NCBI GenBank assembly: GCA_047638715.1 | Contig: JBLIMK010000007.1 | Coordinates: 1 to 64,000 of the forward strand | Source: SHLQ01 sp047638715 | GTDB taxonomy: Bacteria; Actinomycetota; Acidimicrobiia; Acidimicrobiales; SHLQ01 | Length of the DNA: 64,000 bases | Direction of reading: 5' to 3' | In this document: piece after piece, positions 42,940 through 51,310 of the stretch | Layout: every line of letters starts with the position of its first letter | How positions within the stretch are numbered: position 1 is the first letter of the stretch | Program-made: the position numbers and the translations under genes | The notes under the pieces: generated by a model | What the model saw: only the letters and a program-made list of their open reading frames with translations | The model's database searches: none | What the model was told of the DNA's origin: nothing

Positions 42940-43722
42940 GTGAACGACGAAAACAACATCAACCTCACCCTCGAAGTCTGGCGCCAAAACGGCCCGACCG
43001 AAAAGGGACGCTTCGAAACCTATGAGGCGAGGGACATCAGCGTTGATTCCAGCTTCCTCGAGATGCTCGACGTGGTCAACGAACGGCTGATCCAGGACGA
43101 CAAGATCCCAGTCACTTTCGAAAGTGATTGCCGAGAGGGCATTTGCGGCACCTGTTCGCTCATGATCAACGGTCAGGCTCACGGCCCCAACAAGGGTCAG
43201 GCGACGTGTCAGCTGCACATGCGGACATTCTCGAACGGCGATCACATCACCATCGAACCGTTCCGCGCGACCAGCTTTCCGGTCATCAAGGACCTCGCAG
43301 TCAGCCGTGCCGCGATGGACAAGATCCAGCAATCGGGCGGCTATATCTCTGTCGCTACTGGTTCAGCACCCGACGCGAACCTCACACCGGTGCCTAAAGA
43401 AGCTGCCGACATGGCCTTCGACGCTGCCGCCTGCATTGGTTGTGGTGCGTGCGTGGCCGCATGTCCGAACTCCGCAGCGCAGCTGTTCACGTCGGCCAAG
43501 GTGCAGCATCTCAACCTGCTTCCACAGGGCCAGTCCGAGCGCTGGATGCGGGTCGAGAACATGGTCGACACAATGGAAGACTTCTTCGGCACCTGCACCA
43601 ACCATGGCGAATGTCATGAGGCCTGCCCCAAAGACATCAGCCTCGATTTCATCGCGTTCATGAACCGCGATTACATCAAGGCCAAGGTGAAGAACCGCAA
43701 GCTCGCCGGCCAAAAGAACTAG
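42940..43722 (+). CDS. sdhB: Succinate dehydrogenase iron-sulfur subunit
   Basis: A 260-residue electron-transfer subunit. The [2Fe-2S] site is ESDCREGICGTCS with a fourth Cys in QATCQLH. The [4Fe-4S]/[3Fe-4S] sites are CIGCGACVAACP and, later, GTCTNHGECHEACPKDI. It passes electrons from SdhA to quinone at SdhC. GTG start, 12 bases after sdhA. The next gene converges 15 bases downstream. Confidence 0.97.
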   Translation: MNDENNINLTLEVWRQNGPTEKGRFETYEARDISVDSSFLEMLDVVNERLIQDDKIPVTFESDCREGICGTCSLMINGQAHGPNKGQATCQLHMRTFSNGDHITIEPFRATSFPVIKDLAVSRAAMDKIQQSGGYISVATGSAPDANLTPVPKEAADMAFDAAACIGCGACVAACPNSAAQLFTSAKVQHLNLLPQGQSERWMRVENMVDTMEDFFGTCTNHGECHEACPKDISLDFIAFMNRDYIKAKVKNRKLAGQKN

Positions 43723-43737
43723 GCGGAGAGCTCACCG

Positions 43738-45300
43738 TCATCGGGAGAGCCGAATAACGAAGGCATCGTCAAGGTCTCGAACAAAGATCACATTGTCGCG
43801 GTTGTAGATGATCGATGGTTGCGACAGCTGCCGGCTCAGCGGATGTACAACCCACGCGGCTGCGCCGTTCTCCAAGCTCAGCAGCCTTCCTTCGCCGAGC
43901 AGCAGAGCGGGCCCATCTTCGGCCTCGAGGGAGAGGACCTGACCATCATCTGGGCGGCCCTCAAGATCGATGACCCGAGTCCAGGAGCCATTGGCCAGAC
44001 TCACGTCCCATAACGAGCCGCCCAGGCTGAGGCGTAGTCCATCAGCATGGGAAACGCCTGCGACCCGAGCGCTGAACAAGTCGTCCGCAGAAGCGGCATC
44101 GTCGGGGATCGCAAATCGAGCGGCCAACTCGCCATCGACCCAGTGTTCGATCGTTGGTTCGTTCCCTGGTCCGTCTACAAGGCCCTCACACCGGCTATCG
44201 ATAGCGCCTCGCGGGAGCGGGGCTCTGAGCGCTGCGACCTCTCCATTGGGAAGGAGCACGGGCGGCCCTGCCGGGGTTCCGAGACGGCCAATTGCCACCG
44301 GCTCGGCGTCGCGTTCGACCAAGACAGACGCCTGTGGCGCACCTCGTAGCTCGATTAGCGCTGTCGCACAGGAGAAGATCGATTCGACACGTTCGGGTTG
44401 AACGAGGTTGGTCGCGTCGACGACGACCTCGTCACCCGTGGCGCACTGGTAGAGCCGTAGTGCGGGGGCAGAGCCCGATCGTGTTCGGGCGGCTGAGCAA
44501 AGGTCTTTGAGCGGCCCATCGTCGATCAGGCTCGTCTCCAGAAGTTCTATGAGTTCAACGTTTCGTCCTCGGTCGTAATCGATGTAGCCGAAGTGCTGCT
44601 CGTCGTGGCCAAAGATGGACGGAATTCCCTCGACCTCGATGACCGGGAACCTCGGATCGACCGACCACAGTGCACCGCGCTCCGACGTCAGGCGAATGAT
44701 ACGCGTCGTCTCTTGCTGAGCCCCGCCCGCTTCGGCAAAGAGGTAGTTCGTCTCGAGCAACAGCACGGCTAACCCTGCCTCTATACGAATGAGCTCGGAG
44801 AAGTTCCTGAAGCCATCGTGTCGAGGGACCTCGGTGACGCCCCGAACCAGCGCTTCGACTTCTTGCCATGTTCTCCCATCGACGGATCGCAGGATCACGG
44901 GCGAGCCGTCTCGGTCACCGAACCCGACGCCGAGGAAACCCAGACCGTCCGGCACCACTTCGGCGAGTCGAGACGCACCGGTCGTGTCGTCGACCTGAAG
45001 CACGATGTTGCTGGTGAAAAGATCGCCGGACCGAGCAATCGCGGTTGCGGTCACCGCGGGCGCGGTGTTCCCTACAGGCGTGGTTGTCGGCGGTATTCGG
45101 CGTGATCCGTCGGCCGTCGATGCGTCGTCGGGTCGAATGGCGACGAGCAACGCCAAGAGCGCGAACGCCACTGCGGCGAATCCGAGAAATAGCCGCCGGT
45201 TCTTATCGCGCTGTCGGCGGATGGTTTTGGGGACGTCGAGCGCGCTCGGCGACGCTTCCTCGATCTCGACGCGCACCACCTGGCGATCGCTGTCCACCAC
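43738..45300 (-). CDS. Membrane-anchored hypothetical protein
   Basis: A 520-residue protein I do not recognise. It has a basic cytoplasmic N-terminus (TIRRQRDKNRRLF), one membrane helix at about 37-55, a Pro/Thr/Ala linker, then an extracytoplasmic domain of about 430 residues. That domain is rich in beta-strand-like, Trp/Gly-containing segments (DGLGFLGVGFGDRDGSPVILRSVDGRTWQEVE) reminiscent of BNR/propeller repeats. It starts at GTG and is divergent from the candidate selenoprotein gene, sharing a 106-base upstream region. Confidence 0.65.
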   Translation of the reverse strand: MVDSDRQVVRVEIEEASPSALDVPKTIRRQRDKNRRLFLGFAAVAFALLALLVAIRPDDASTADGSRRIPPTTTPVGNTAPAVTATAIARSGDLFTSNIVLQVDDTTGASRLAEVVPDGLGFLGVGFGDRDGSPVILRSVDGRTWQEVEALVRGVTEVPRHDGFRNFSELIRIEAGLAVLLLETNYLFAEAGGAQQETTRIIRLTSERGALWSVDPRFPVIEVEGIPSIFGHDEQHFGYIDYDRGRNVELIELLETSLIDDGPLKDLCSAARTRSGSAPALRLYQCATGDEVVVDATNLVQPERVESIFSCATALIELRGAPQASVLVERDAEPVAIGRLGTPAGPPVLLPNGEVAALRAPLPRGAIDSRCEGLVDGPGNEPTIEHWVDGELAARFAIPDDAASADDLFSARVAGVSHADGLRLSLGGSLWDVSLANGSWTRVIDLEGRPDDGQVLSLEAEDGPALLLGEGRLLSLENGAAAWVVHPLSRQLSQPSIIYNRDNVIFVRDLDDAFVIRLSR

Positions 45301-45370
45301 CTCATCATCGCGCCACGGCCGAGTGTTGGCACGTCCCCTGGCGCGTTTACCAGAGGACTGAGCGCAAGCG

Positions 45371-45400
45371 TTGGCCGCGCCCGCCGACGCACACTACGTT
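45371..45400 (+). promoter_or_regulatory. Leaderless promoter of the candidate selenoprotein
   Basis: TACGTT (45395-45400) lies exactly 6 nt before ATG 45407, and TTGGCC (45371-45376) is 18 bp upstream of it as a possible -35. There is no ribosome site. The same pattern precedes many genes here, and it marks 45407 as the true start. Confidence 0.55.
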
Positions 45401-45406
45401 CGGGCG

Positions 45407-45883
45407 ATGCACATTCTCGAAAACGGCACGAAGCTCCCGCCGATCATGGGCGTGAACCACGAAGGCGAAGCGGGCGACATGGTCGCTTCCGTCGCCGGTT
45501 CGTGGGCCGCGGTCCTTCTCTATCGAGGCGACTGGTGACCATATTGCCGTCAACAGTTGGTTGACTTCGCAACACACGGATTGCCACTCATGGAACTCGG
45601 CATCAAGGTAGCGGGCGGCTCGGTCGATTCGCTCGAGAAGGTGCAGACGCTCCGATCCGGACTCTATGTCGGCTTCCCGATGTGGGCTGAGCTTGACGCT
45701 CCAACGGTCTCTGCCGATACGGGAGCGGCATATCAGGAGGGCGACAAGGTCTTCTTGCACGGAACCGCATTTCTGCTAAACCCCGACGGGGAGATCGCAC
45801 AGTCGCTCTACTCGACCGGGCCGATCGGACGTTTCACCGCGAGCGACATCATTCGCAAGGTTTTGTTCGAGCGGAGAAAATAG
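45407..45883 (+). CDS. Candidate selenocysteine-containing peroxiredoxin-like protein
   Basis: A 158-residue thioredoxin-fold protein of the AhpC/TSA-redoxin type if TGA at 45536-45538 is read as selenocysteine (U44). The context is AAVLLYRGDW-U-PYCRQQLVDF: the family motif YRGDWCPYC with the first Cys replaced. The downstream part keeps the expected pattern (GIKVAGGSVDSLEKVQTLRSGL, GTAFLLNPDGEIAQSLYS). The flanking halves are in one frame with no other defect. A hairpin at 45544-45572 fits a bacterial SECIS. It would reduce peroxides or disulfides. Alternatives are a nonsense-mutated pseudogene or sequencing error. Sec machinery is not in the window. Confidence 0.75.
45544..45572 (+). promoter_or_regulatory. 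Candidate bacterial SECIS element
   Basis: Lower stem TTGC/GCAA (45544-45547 with 45569-45572), internal loop (C opposite TTC), perfect upper stem GTCAAC/GTTGAC (45549-45554 with 45560-45565), and apical loop AGTTG (45555-45559). The loop begins after 16 nt past the TGA. Published bacterial SECIS models call for a G early in the loop and a spacing of about 16-37 nt, and both are met. Confidence 0.65.
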
Positions 45884-45965
45884 ATCGCTCTAGTCGACCA
45901 ACGACAGCGTCTACGATCACTGGTGCCGAGCGATGGTTCGTTTAGCGCGCCGCTGAGGAGTAAAC

Positions 45966-46502
45966 ATGAGCGACATCACCGAGACCCAGAGCAATTGGCT
46001 CTCCGACGACGACATTGCCACGATGCGCGGCAAGATGCCCGTGATCTACATCAATGCGATCCCGGTGATCTGCGACGATCTCGGGATCGTCACCCACATT
46101 GGGTTACTGCTGCGTCTCGGCGCTGATGGCGATGTGAATCGCGAGATCGTCTCTGGCCGAATCTTGTATGGAGAGCGCGTACGCGATGCCCTTCTTCGAC
46201 ATCTTGAAAAGGACCTGGGGCCCCTCGCACTGCCCCAGATCCCCGCGTCTCCACAACCGTTCACGGTCGTGGAGTACTTCCCGAACCCCGACATCACCGG
46301 CTTCCATGATCCGCGCCAGCACGCGGTCAGCTTGGCCTACATCGTTCCGGTCCGCGGTGATTGCGAACCTTCCCAGGACGCGCTCGACCTCGTGTGGCTA
46401 CGACCCGATGAGGTCACGAGCCCCACCGTGGCAGCCGAGCTCAGCCCAGGCCATGAAAAGCTCGTCCGTCGAGCACTAGCGCACGTAGGACGCCTGCCGT
46501 AA
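45966..46502 (+). CDS. DUF4916 (Nudix-like) protein
   Basis: A 178-residue actinobacterial protein of the DUF4916 group. The N-terminal part (MPVIYINAIPVICDDLGIVTHIGLLLRLG) and the block SGRILYGERVRDALLRHLEKDLGPLALPQ correspond to a Nudix-like fold in which the classical box is not conserved. FHDPRQHAVSLAYIVPV is also typical. Hydrolase activity is therefore unsure. A clear AGGAG ribosome site precedes the ATG. It lies 82 bases after the candidate selenoprotein gene. Confidence 0.82.
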   Translation: MSDITETQSNWLSDDDIATMRGKMPVIYINAIPVICDDLGIVTHIGLLLRLGADGDVNREIVSGRILYGERVRDALLRHLEKDLGPLALPQIPASPQPFTVVEYFPNPDITGFHDPRQHAVSLAYIVPVRGDCEPSQDALDLVWLRPDEVTSPTVAAELSPGHEKLVRRALAHVGRLP

Positions 46503-46550
46503 CTCCCGGGCGTCGGGAAGAGAGCGAGGCGCTAGCCGAGCGAAGAACGG

Positions 46551-47774
46551 TTACCAGTCGAGACGTTCTGCTCGAAGGCCATTGTCCAGCAATCGTTGTA
46601 ACACCCGATCGGCGTGGTCTTCGTCGAGGGTGTCGATACGTAGCTCGAGGACCGTGCTGCGAGCGCCCGTCGAGCCGAGTCCGTCGTGGTCGACCTGCAC
46701 GACGTTCGCTGCGCTGTCGGCTATCAGCTTCGATACGAGTGAGAGCCGACCGGGTGTGTCATCGAGCTCGACGCGTATCCGGTTGAGTCGGCCCTGGTTC
46801 GCCAAGCCTCGCAGCGTCACGACAGCCAACGTTCGTGGGTCGATGTTGCCCCCGGAGAGGACGACACCCACCTTCTTTCCTGCAAACACGTCGGGGTATT
46901 CCATCAACGCCGCCAACCCAGCTGCACCAGCACCCTCGACGACCGTCTTCTCGATCTCGAGCAACATTGCGATGCCTTGCTCGATGGCTGCCTCGCTGAC
47001 GACCAGAACCTCGACGGCGCATTTTGCCAAGATCGCCGAGGTCAATTCGCCCGGCTCGGAAACCGCTATGCCGTCGGCGATCGTCGATCCTCCGAGGGCC
47101 GTCGACAACCTCGACTCCAATCGGTCCGCCATCGATGGATAACGTTCTGTTTGCACTCCGATCACCTGAACTGGTGAGGCGTGTGCCGCTGCAGCGACGG
47201 CGATCCCCGACGCCAAGCCTCCCCCACCAACAGGGACAAGAATAATGTCGAGGTCCGGAACGTCATCGAGCATCTCGACGCCCACCGTTCCCTGGCCAGC
47301 GATCACAACAGCGTCGTCGAACGGGTGGATGAATTCGAGGTCACGTTCGACAGCGAGCTCACGGGCGCGAGTCCCAGAGTCCATGACGTCCGTTCCGACC
47401 AGTTCCACTGTCGCACCAAGATCCCGTGTTCGGGCAACCTTCACGAACGGCGTGTTCTCGGGCATCACAATTGTCGTCTCGAGACCGAGCAACGCCCCAT
47501 GATGGGCTACGCCCTGAGCATGATTGCCCGCCGACATGGCGATGACGCCACGACCGGGTTCCACGTCGAGAAGGCGATTGCGTGCACCTCGGCCCTTGAA
47601 CGAGCCCGTGTACTGCAGGTTCTCGAACTTCAATAGAACTTCGGCCCCGACGATTCCAGAGAGTGTTCGAGAGTGTGTGAACGGCGTGCGCTCGATCGTG
47701 TCGGCTATTCGATCCTGAGCGGCTCGGATGTGGTCGACCGTGACCGTTTGTGGATCAGCGTCCTGCGGAGACAT
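46551..47774 (-). CDS. ilvA: Threonine ammonia-lyase
   Basis: A 407-residue PLP enzyme deaminating threonine to 2-oxobutyrate. The Schiff-base lysine is K60 in YTGSFKGRGA, the phosphate loop is PVGGGGLASG, and the C-terminal ACT-like domain spans about 330-405 (RIRVELDDTPGRLSLVSKLIAD). This is the short single-ACT type (about 400 residues), which may be biosynthetic or catabolic (TdcB-like). Its start overlaps the end of the upstream GT2 gene by 20 bases, so the genes are co-transcribed although functionally unlike. Confidence 0.92.
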   Translation of the reverse strand: MSPQDADPQTVTVDHIRAAQDRIADTIERTPFTHSRTLSGIVGAEVLLKFENLQYTGSFKGRGARNRLLDVEPGRGVIAMSAGNHAQGVAHHGALLGLETTIVMPENTPFVKVARTRDLGATVELVGTDVMDSGTRARELAVERDLEFIHPFDDAVVIAGQGTVGVEMLDDVPDLDIILVPVGGGGLASGIAVAAAAHASPVQVIGVQTERYPSMADRLESRLSTALGGSTIADGIAVSEPGELTSAILAKCAVEVLVVSEAAIEQGIAMLLEIEKTVVEGAGAAGLAALMEYPDVFAGKKVGVVLSGGNIDPRTLAVVTLRGLANQGRLNRIRVELDDTPGRLSLVSKLIADSAANVVQVDHDGLGSTGARSTVLELRIDTLDEDHADRVLQRLLDNGLRAERLDW

Positions 47775-48546
47775 GTTCGGAGGCTATCTTCAGCACTGAG
47801 CTGCTTTGCTCAGGTGCAGCCTCGCGAACCTGGCGGTCAACCCGGACCTTGATCCGAACCACATCGAGCAGAGCAGCGAAGTACGCGCCAGGGCGAACGC
47901 GGCTGTCCTCGCGATGTTCCCAGGTGATCGGAACCTCGAGCACGTGGTGACCCAACCCCCGCGCGAGCGCGAGCGCCTCGACATCAAACGCCCAACCGTT
48001 GCTCGTGCACCGTCGGAAAACCGCATCGCTCGCCTCGCCGGTGAAAACCTTGAAGCCACGTTGGGTGTCTTCGATACCGGGCAGAACCAAACGTTGAATG
48101 ATCTGATTGCCGACGCGGCCCAACGTCGACCGAAGACCTGGCTGACGAATAGCCACGTTGGAACCATCGAGAGCGACAGAGCCGATGACCACCGCGGGTT
48201 CGATCGGCTCTTCTGCTGCCGCTGCCATCAGTCGGTCGAACTCTCGAACGTTGGTCGAGTTGTCGGCGTCAAGAAACAGTCGCAGCCTCCCGGTGCCGGT
48301 CAGCATCCCCTTGCGGACGGCGTGTCCTTTGCCGACGTTCCGCTCGGAGCGAAGAACGACGAGGCGTCGGAACAGTGGTGCATACCCCTCGCACACCTCG
48401 ATCGTCCGATCGGTTGAGCCATCATCCACGACGATGACTTCGTCGTTCAAGTCGCGTTCCTTCAGGTATGTGGCAATCGACTCGAGCGTCTCCCCAATTC
48501 GCTCTGCCTCGTTGTACGCCGGGATGATGATCGAGAGGTCACGCAT
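47755..48546 (-). CDS. GT2 glycosyltransferase, dolichyl-phosphate-glucose-synthase-like
   Basis: A 263-residue GT-A glycosyltransferase. It has LSIIIPAYNEAERI, EVIVVDDGSTDRT, NVGKGHAVRKGML and LFLDADNSTN (the metal-binding DxD variant), plus EDTQRGFKVFTGEASD and WAFDVEALALARG. This type transfers glucose or mannose from a nucleotide sugar to a polyprenyl phosphate. I chose ATG 48546, which overlaps the GT87-like stop (TGATG). The upstream GT87-like membrane protein may use its lipid-linked product. Confidence 0.88.
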   Translation of the reverse strand: MRDLSIIIPAYNEAERIGETLESIATYLKERDLNDEVIVVDDGSTDRTIEVCEGYAPLFRRLVVLRSERNVGKGHAVRKGMLTGTGRLRLFLDADNSTNVREFDRLMAAAAEEPIEPAVVIGSVALDGSNVAIRQPGLRSTLGRVGNQIIQRLVLPGIEDTQRGFKVFTGEASDAVFRRCTSNGWAFDVEALALARGLGHHVLEVPITWEHREDSRVRPGAYFAALLDVVRIKVRVDRQVREAAPEQSSSVLKIASEHVSAGR

Positions 48547-49877
48547 CAGCAAAATCCTTCAACAGCTAGGTCGATTTTCCCCGGCGAAACCCGCAACGTG
48601 TGCCAGACCATGGCACCGAACAGGAGCAATATGACGGGAGCGAGTGGTGTGGCACCGAGGCCACCTGAAGCGAGGTGCACGAGGCTGGCCGCCCAGATGA
48701 GGCCAAAGAGCGCTATCGGTGGCTGATCAATCGTGCGTGAGGCCAGTACAGCTGCACCCGCGATCAGGATCAGGCTTGCGTCGTAGAACATGGTGTGGGG
48801 GCTCACGAGTGTCATCCCGATGGCGACGGCGCCCATTCGGTTCGCGAGCGAGAATCGGTCCGGATTACTCCACAAGAACACCAGCACGAGCACGACGACC
48901 GCGGCACCCGCGGCTCCGGCGATCACCACGGGTCGACCACCGGTCGACGACGCTGCTTGCAAGAAGCCCAGGATCGATATCGAATTCGCGGCGTTTACTT
49001 CGGCGTCCTGTTCAACGAATGGAACCACCTCGGCCCACCACGTCGAGAGCCAGTTCACACCGAGCACCAGGGCAGTACCAGCCCAGGTCACGGTCGCCGT
49101 CGCGAACGCCCAAATCACTGCGCCACCGTGGCGAGACAAGAGCATGAGACCAATGATCGGAAGGGCATATTGGGGTCGGAAGAGCAGGAGCCCGGCTGCG
49201 ATTCCAGCGTGGTCCTCTCGCCCATCGTGGAGTCCGCGCCAGATCGCTGCAACACACAACACGCTGAGCGCCGCATTCTGACCACCGCCGATTGCGGTGG
49301 CCAGGGGATAGAACGTGAGGCTCGCGGCGAGCAACGGCCAGCGCCATTTATGCAGTAGCGGGACGACGTCGGACAACATCACCATCGCGATCACAAATGC
49401 TGCGATCATCAACAACGTGTGCACGAGATAGGCGGTTTGGAATCCAAGTGCGCCGAGCGGGGCGTAGGCAGCAGCGACGTGCGGCGGGTACGCGAACCCA
49501 AGATACCCGTCGATTCCGAGCTCGGATTGAGCTTGTTCTTGTCGAACGGGGTCGTAGAGCGAGTCGATATCGCCTTCCCAGACAATCGAACCCGCTGCGT
49601 AAAAGGCTGCGAAGTCACCGCCGAGCCGTGCCGAGCTCTCGGCATCAGGTCCTGCCGTACCACCGTCCGCTAGGCCATCGAGTCCGGCCCCGGCAAAGGC
49701 AGCAAGGACGATTGCGACGATCACGGCGAGCAGGACGGCCCGCGAGATTCGATTGACTCGCGCCTCGCCCGAGGTGACCTCGGAATCGTCCGCGAGGATG
49801 TCAGCGATCGACAGTTCATCGATCATGTCGGTCTTCAGCGAGCTCTCCATCAAGAACAAGATCGGCATTTCTGCCAT
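48546..49877 (-). CDS. GT87/DUF2029-like polyprenol-dependent mannosyltransferase
   Basis: A 443-residue protein with an acidic N-terminus and about ten membrane helices. The first loop has GGDFAAFYAAGSIVWEGDIDSLYDP, a signature of GT87 (DUF2029) glycosyltransferases such as mycobacterial PimE-type enzymes that use polyprenyl-phosphate mannose outside the membrane. An acidic residue in GGDF is the presumed catalytic base. It is coupled to a GT2 gene that could supply the lipid-linked sugar, so the pair probably builds an envelope glycolipid or glycan. Confidence 0.82.
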   Translation of the reverse strand: MAEMPILFLMESSLKTDMIDELSIADILADDSEVTSGEARVNRISRAVLLAVIVAIVLAAFAGAGLDGLADGGTAGPDAESSARLGGDFAAFYAAGSIVWEGDIDSLYDPVRQEQAQSELGIDGYLGFAYPPHVAAAYAPLGALGFQTAYLVHTLLMIAAFVIAMVMLSDVVPLLHKWRWPLLAASLTFYPLATAIGGGQNAALSVLCVAAIWRGLHDGREDHAGIAAGLLLFRPQYALPIIGLMLLSRHGGAVIWAFATATVTWAGTALVLGVNWLSTWWAEVVPFVEQDAEVNAANSISILGFLQAASSTGGRPVVIAGAAGAAVVVLVLVFLWSNPDRFSLANRMGAVAIGMTLVSPHTMFYDASLILIAGAAVLASRTIDQPPIALFGLIWAASLVHLASGGLGATPLAPVILLLFGAMVWHTLRVSPGKIDLAVEGFC

Positions 49878-49917
49878 TCTTCCCCCGGGTCACTCGACCT
49901 ATTTCAGCAACGAAACT

Positions 49918-50760
49918 CTACAAATCAACAGAGAATTGTCGCAAGAGATTTCGAGCCCGGAGGACGATCGGCGCATCGACCATCGTGCCCTCGTAAGAGA
50001 CGACACCGTTACCTAGCGACTCGGCGACCTCGGCCGCAGCAACAATTCCGGCCGCCCATGCCATTTCCTCATCGCTCGGTGTGAAGGCCGACACGGCCAA
50101 TCCGACCTGCGAAGGGTGAATGCACAGCTTCCCCGAAAACCCGAGCGTTCGCGCTTCGATTGCTTCGCGCGTGAACCGCGCATCGTCGCCGTAGTCGACC
50201 ACAACCTGGTCGAGCGCTGGAATGCCAGCGAGCCGCGCCGCGATGGCTACCCGGGAGCGCGCATAAAGAACTTCGGTGTTCGATTCGGTCCGCACGCCAC
50301 CCAGGTCGGTTATGAAGTCTTCGGCCCCGAAGTACACGAGGTCGCATCCGGCACCAGCGACCTCGACGGCTTGATACACGCCGGCAACCGACTCGATACC
50401 GGCGCACAACATAGCTTTGCTGAGTCCAGACGATGCCATCTCTCGACGCACATCACCGACCTCTCGATTCGTCTCGAGCTTGGGCACGACCAGGCCGTGC
50501 GCTCCGGCGGCGGCGGCGGCCAAGACGTCTTCGGCGAAGTGATGGCTGCCAAGAGAATTTGTGCGCACGAAGAGCAGCATCTCGCCGAGTTCGATGTCGC
50601 CTGGCCTCGCCTCAACAATGGCCTCTCGGGCTGCGCCCTTGGCGGCCTCTGGCGTTGCATCCTCGAGATCGAGGACGCCAATATCCGCGCCGCTGGCAGC
50701 GAACTTGGTGACGAAATCGGTGCGTTGCGCTGGACCGAACAGCATGCTTCGTGACCGCAT
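49918..50760 (-). CDS. CitE-like HpcH/HpaI-family lyase
   Basis: A 280-residue TIM-barrel protein. It has RSMLFGPAQRTDFVTKFAASGADIGVLDLEDATPEAAKGAAREA (citrate lyase beta opening), VRTNSLGSHHFAEDV, GLVVPKLE with the metal/CoA region, FGAEDFITDLGG and GFSGKLCIHPSQV. Such proteins cleave or hydrolyse acyl-CoA thioesters like malyl-, citramalyl- or beta-methylmalyl-CoA. The specific substrate is open. It lies 40 bases upstream of the GT87-like gene on the same strand and has its own leaderless-type promoter. Confidence 0.9.
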   Translation of the reverse strand: MRSRSMLFGPAQRTDFVTKFAASGADIGVLDLEDATPEAAKGAAREAIVEARPGDIELGEMLLFVRTNSLGSHHFAEDVLAAAAAGAHGLVVPKLETNREVGDVRREMASSGLSKAMLCAGIESVAGVYQAVEVAGAGCDLVYFGAEDFITDLGGVRTESNTEVLYARSRVAIAARLAGIPALDQVVVDYGDDARFTREAIEARTLGFSGKLCIHPSQVGLAVSAFTPSDEEMAWAAGIVAAAEVAESLGNGVVSYEGTMVDAPIVLRARNLLRQFSVDL

Positions 50761-50766
50761 AAAGCA

Positions 50767-50772
50767 ACGGTA
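50767..50772 (-). promoter_or_regulatory. Candidate -10 box of the CitE-like gene
   Basis: TACCGT on the minus strand lies exactly 6 nt before ATG 50760, with no ribosome site. Confidence 0.5.
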
Positions 50773-50831
50773 GTACGTGATGTTGGATCGCTGGACGAAT
50801 GGCGGAACACTTCCATGATGGATTTTCTCCT

Positions 50832-51292
50832 ATGCCGCGCCGCAAGACAGACGCCATCAGTGCGACCATGTCGAAGGTGTCATCCGCTGTGCGACAAATC
50901 GAGGCTCAGCGCGAGCCTCATGCCGAGTTATGGGATGACTGGAATCAGGCCGCTGTCGTCGAGGATGGACCCCTGTGGGTCGCCCTCGGAGATTCGACCT
51001 CACAGGGCATCGGTCCCGTCGATCCGCTAGACGGGTGGATATCCCAAGTACTCGATCGGCTTCGTTCTTCAACAAGCGGTGTCTCGTCGCCCTTCAACTC
51101 GCTGCTGGCACGTCGCTTCACCCGAGCGATCGAACGAGCGGGCGAGGAGAAATCGTTTCAGCTTTTATGGCCATGGGATTGGCCGTCTAGGGACGGAATG
51201 GGCGAATACAAGTGGCATCCCGGGCCAAAGGATACGGCTATATGGCGGGCGCTATCTTCGACAAAATTACCGCCTCGCTCGTGGCCCGATAA
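50832..51292 (+). pseudogene. SGNH/GDSL hydrolase remnant
   Basis: The N-terminal part is recognisable: DDWNQAAVVEDGPLWVALGDSTSQGIGPVDPLDGW carries the GDS nucleophile motif. After about base 51080 the middle of the protein (blocks II and III) is missing. Near 51215 the C-terminal catalytic region reappears as HPGPK, then continues one frame over as GYGYMAGAIFDKITASLVAR to a TAA at 51290-51292, matching the usual DGxHPxxxGY end. An internal deletion plus a frameshift explains it. It should be non-functional. Confidence 0.75.
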
Positions 51293-51310
51293 CCCCTAGA
51301 TCTGGCGAAG

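Noticed and set aside
45557..45883. Separate short redoxin starting at ATG 45557
   Set aside because: This would begin after the redox motif and lose the active site; the sequence before the TGA is in frame and domain-like, so the Sec reading is preferred.
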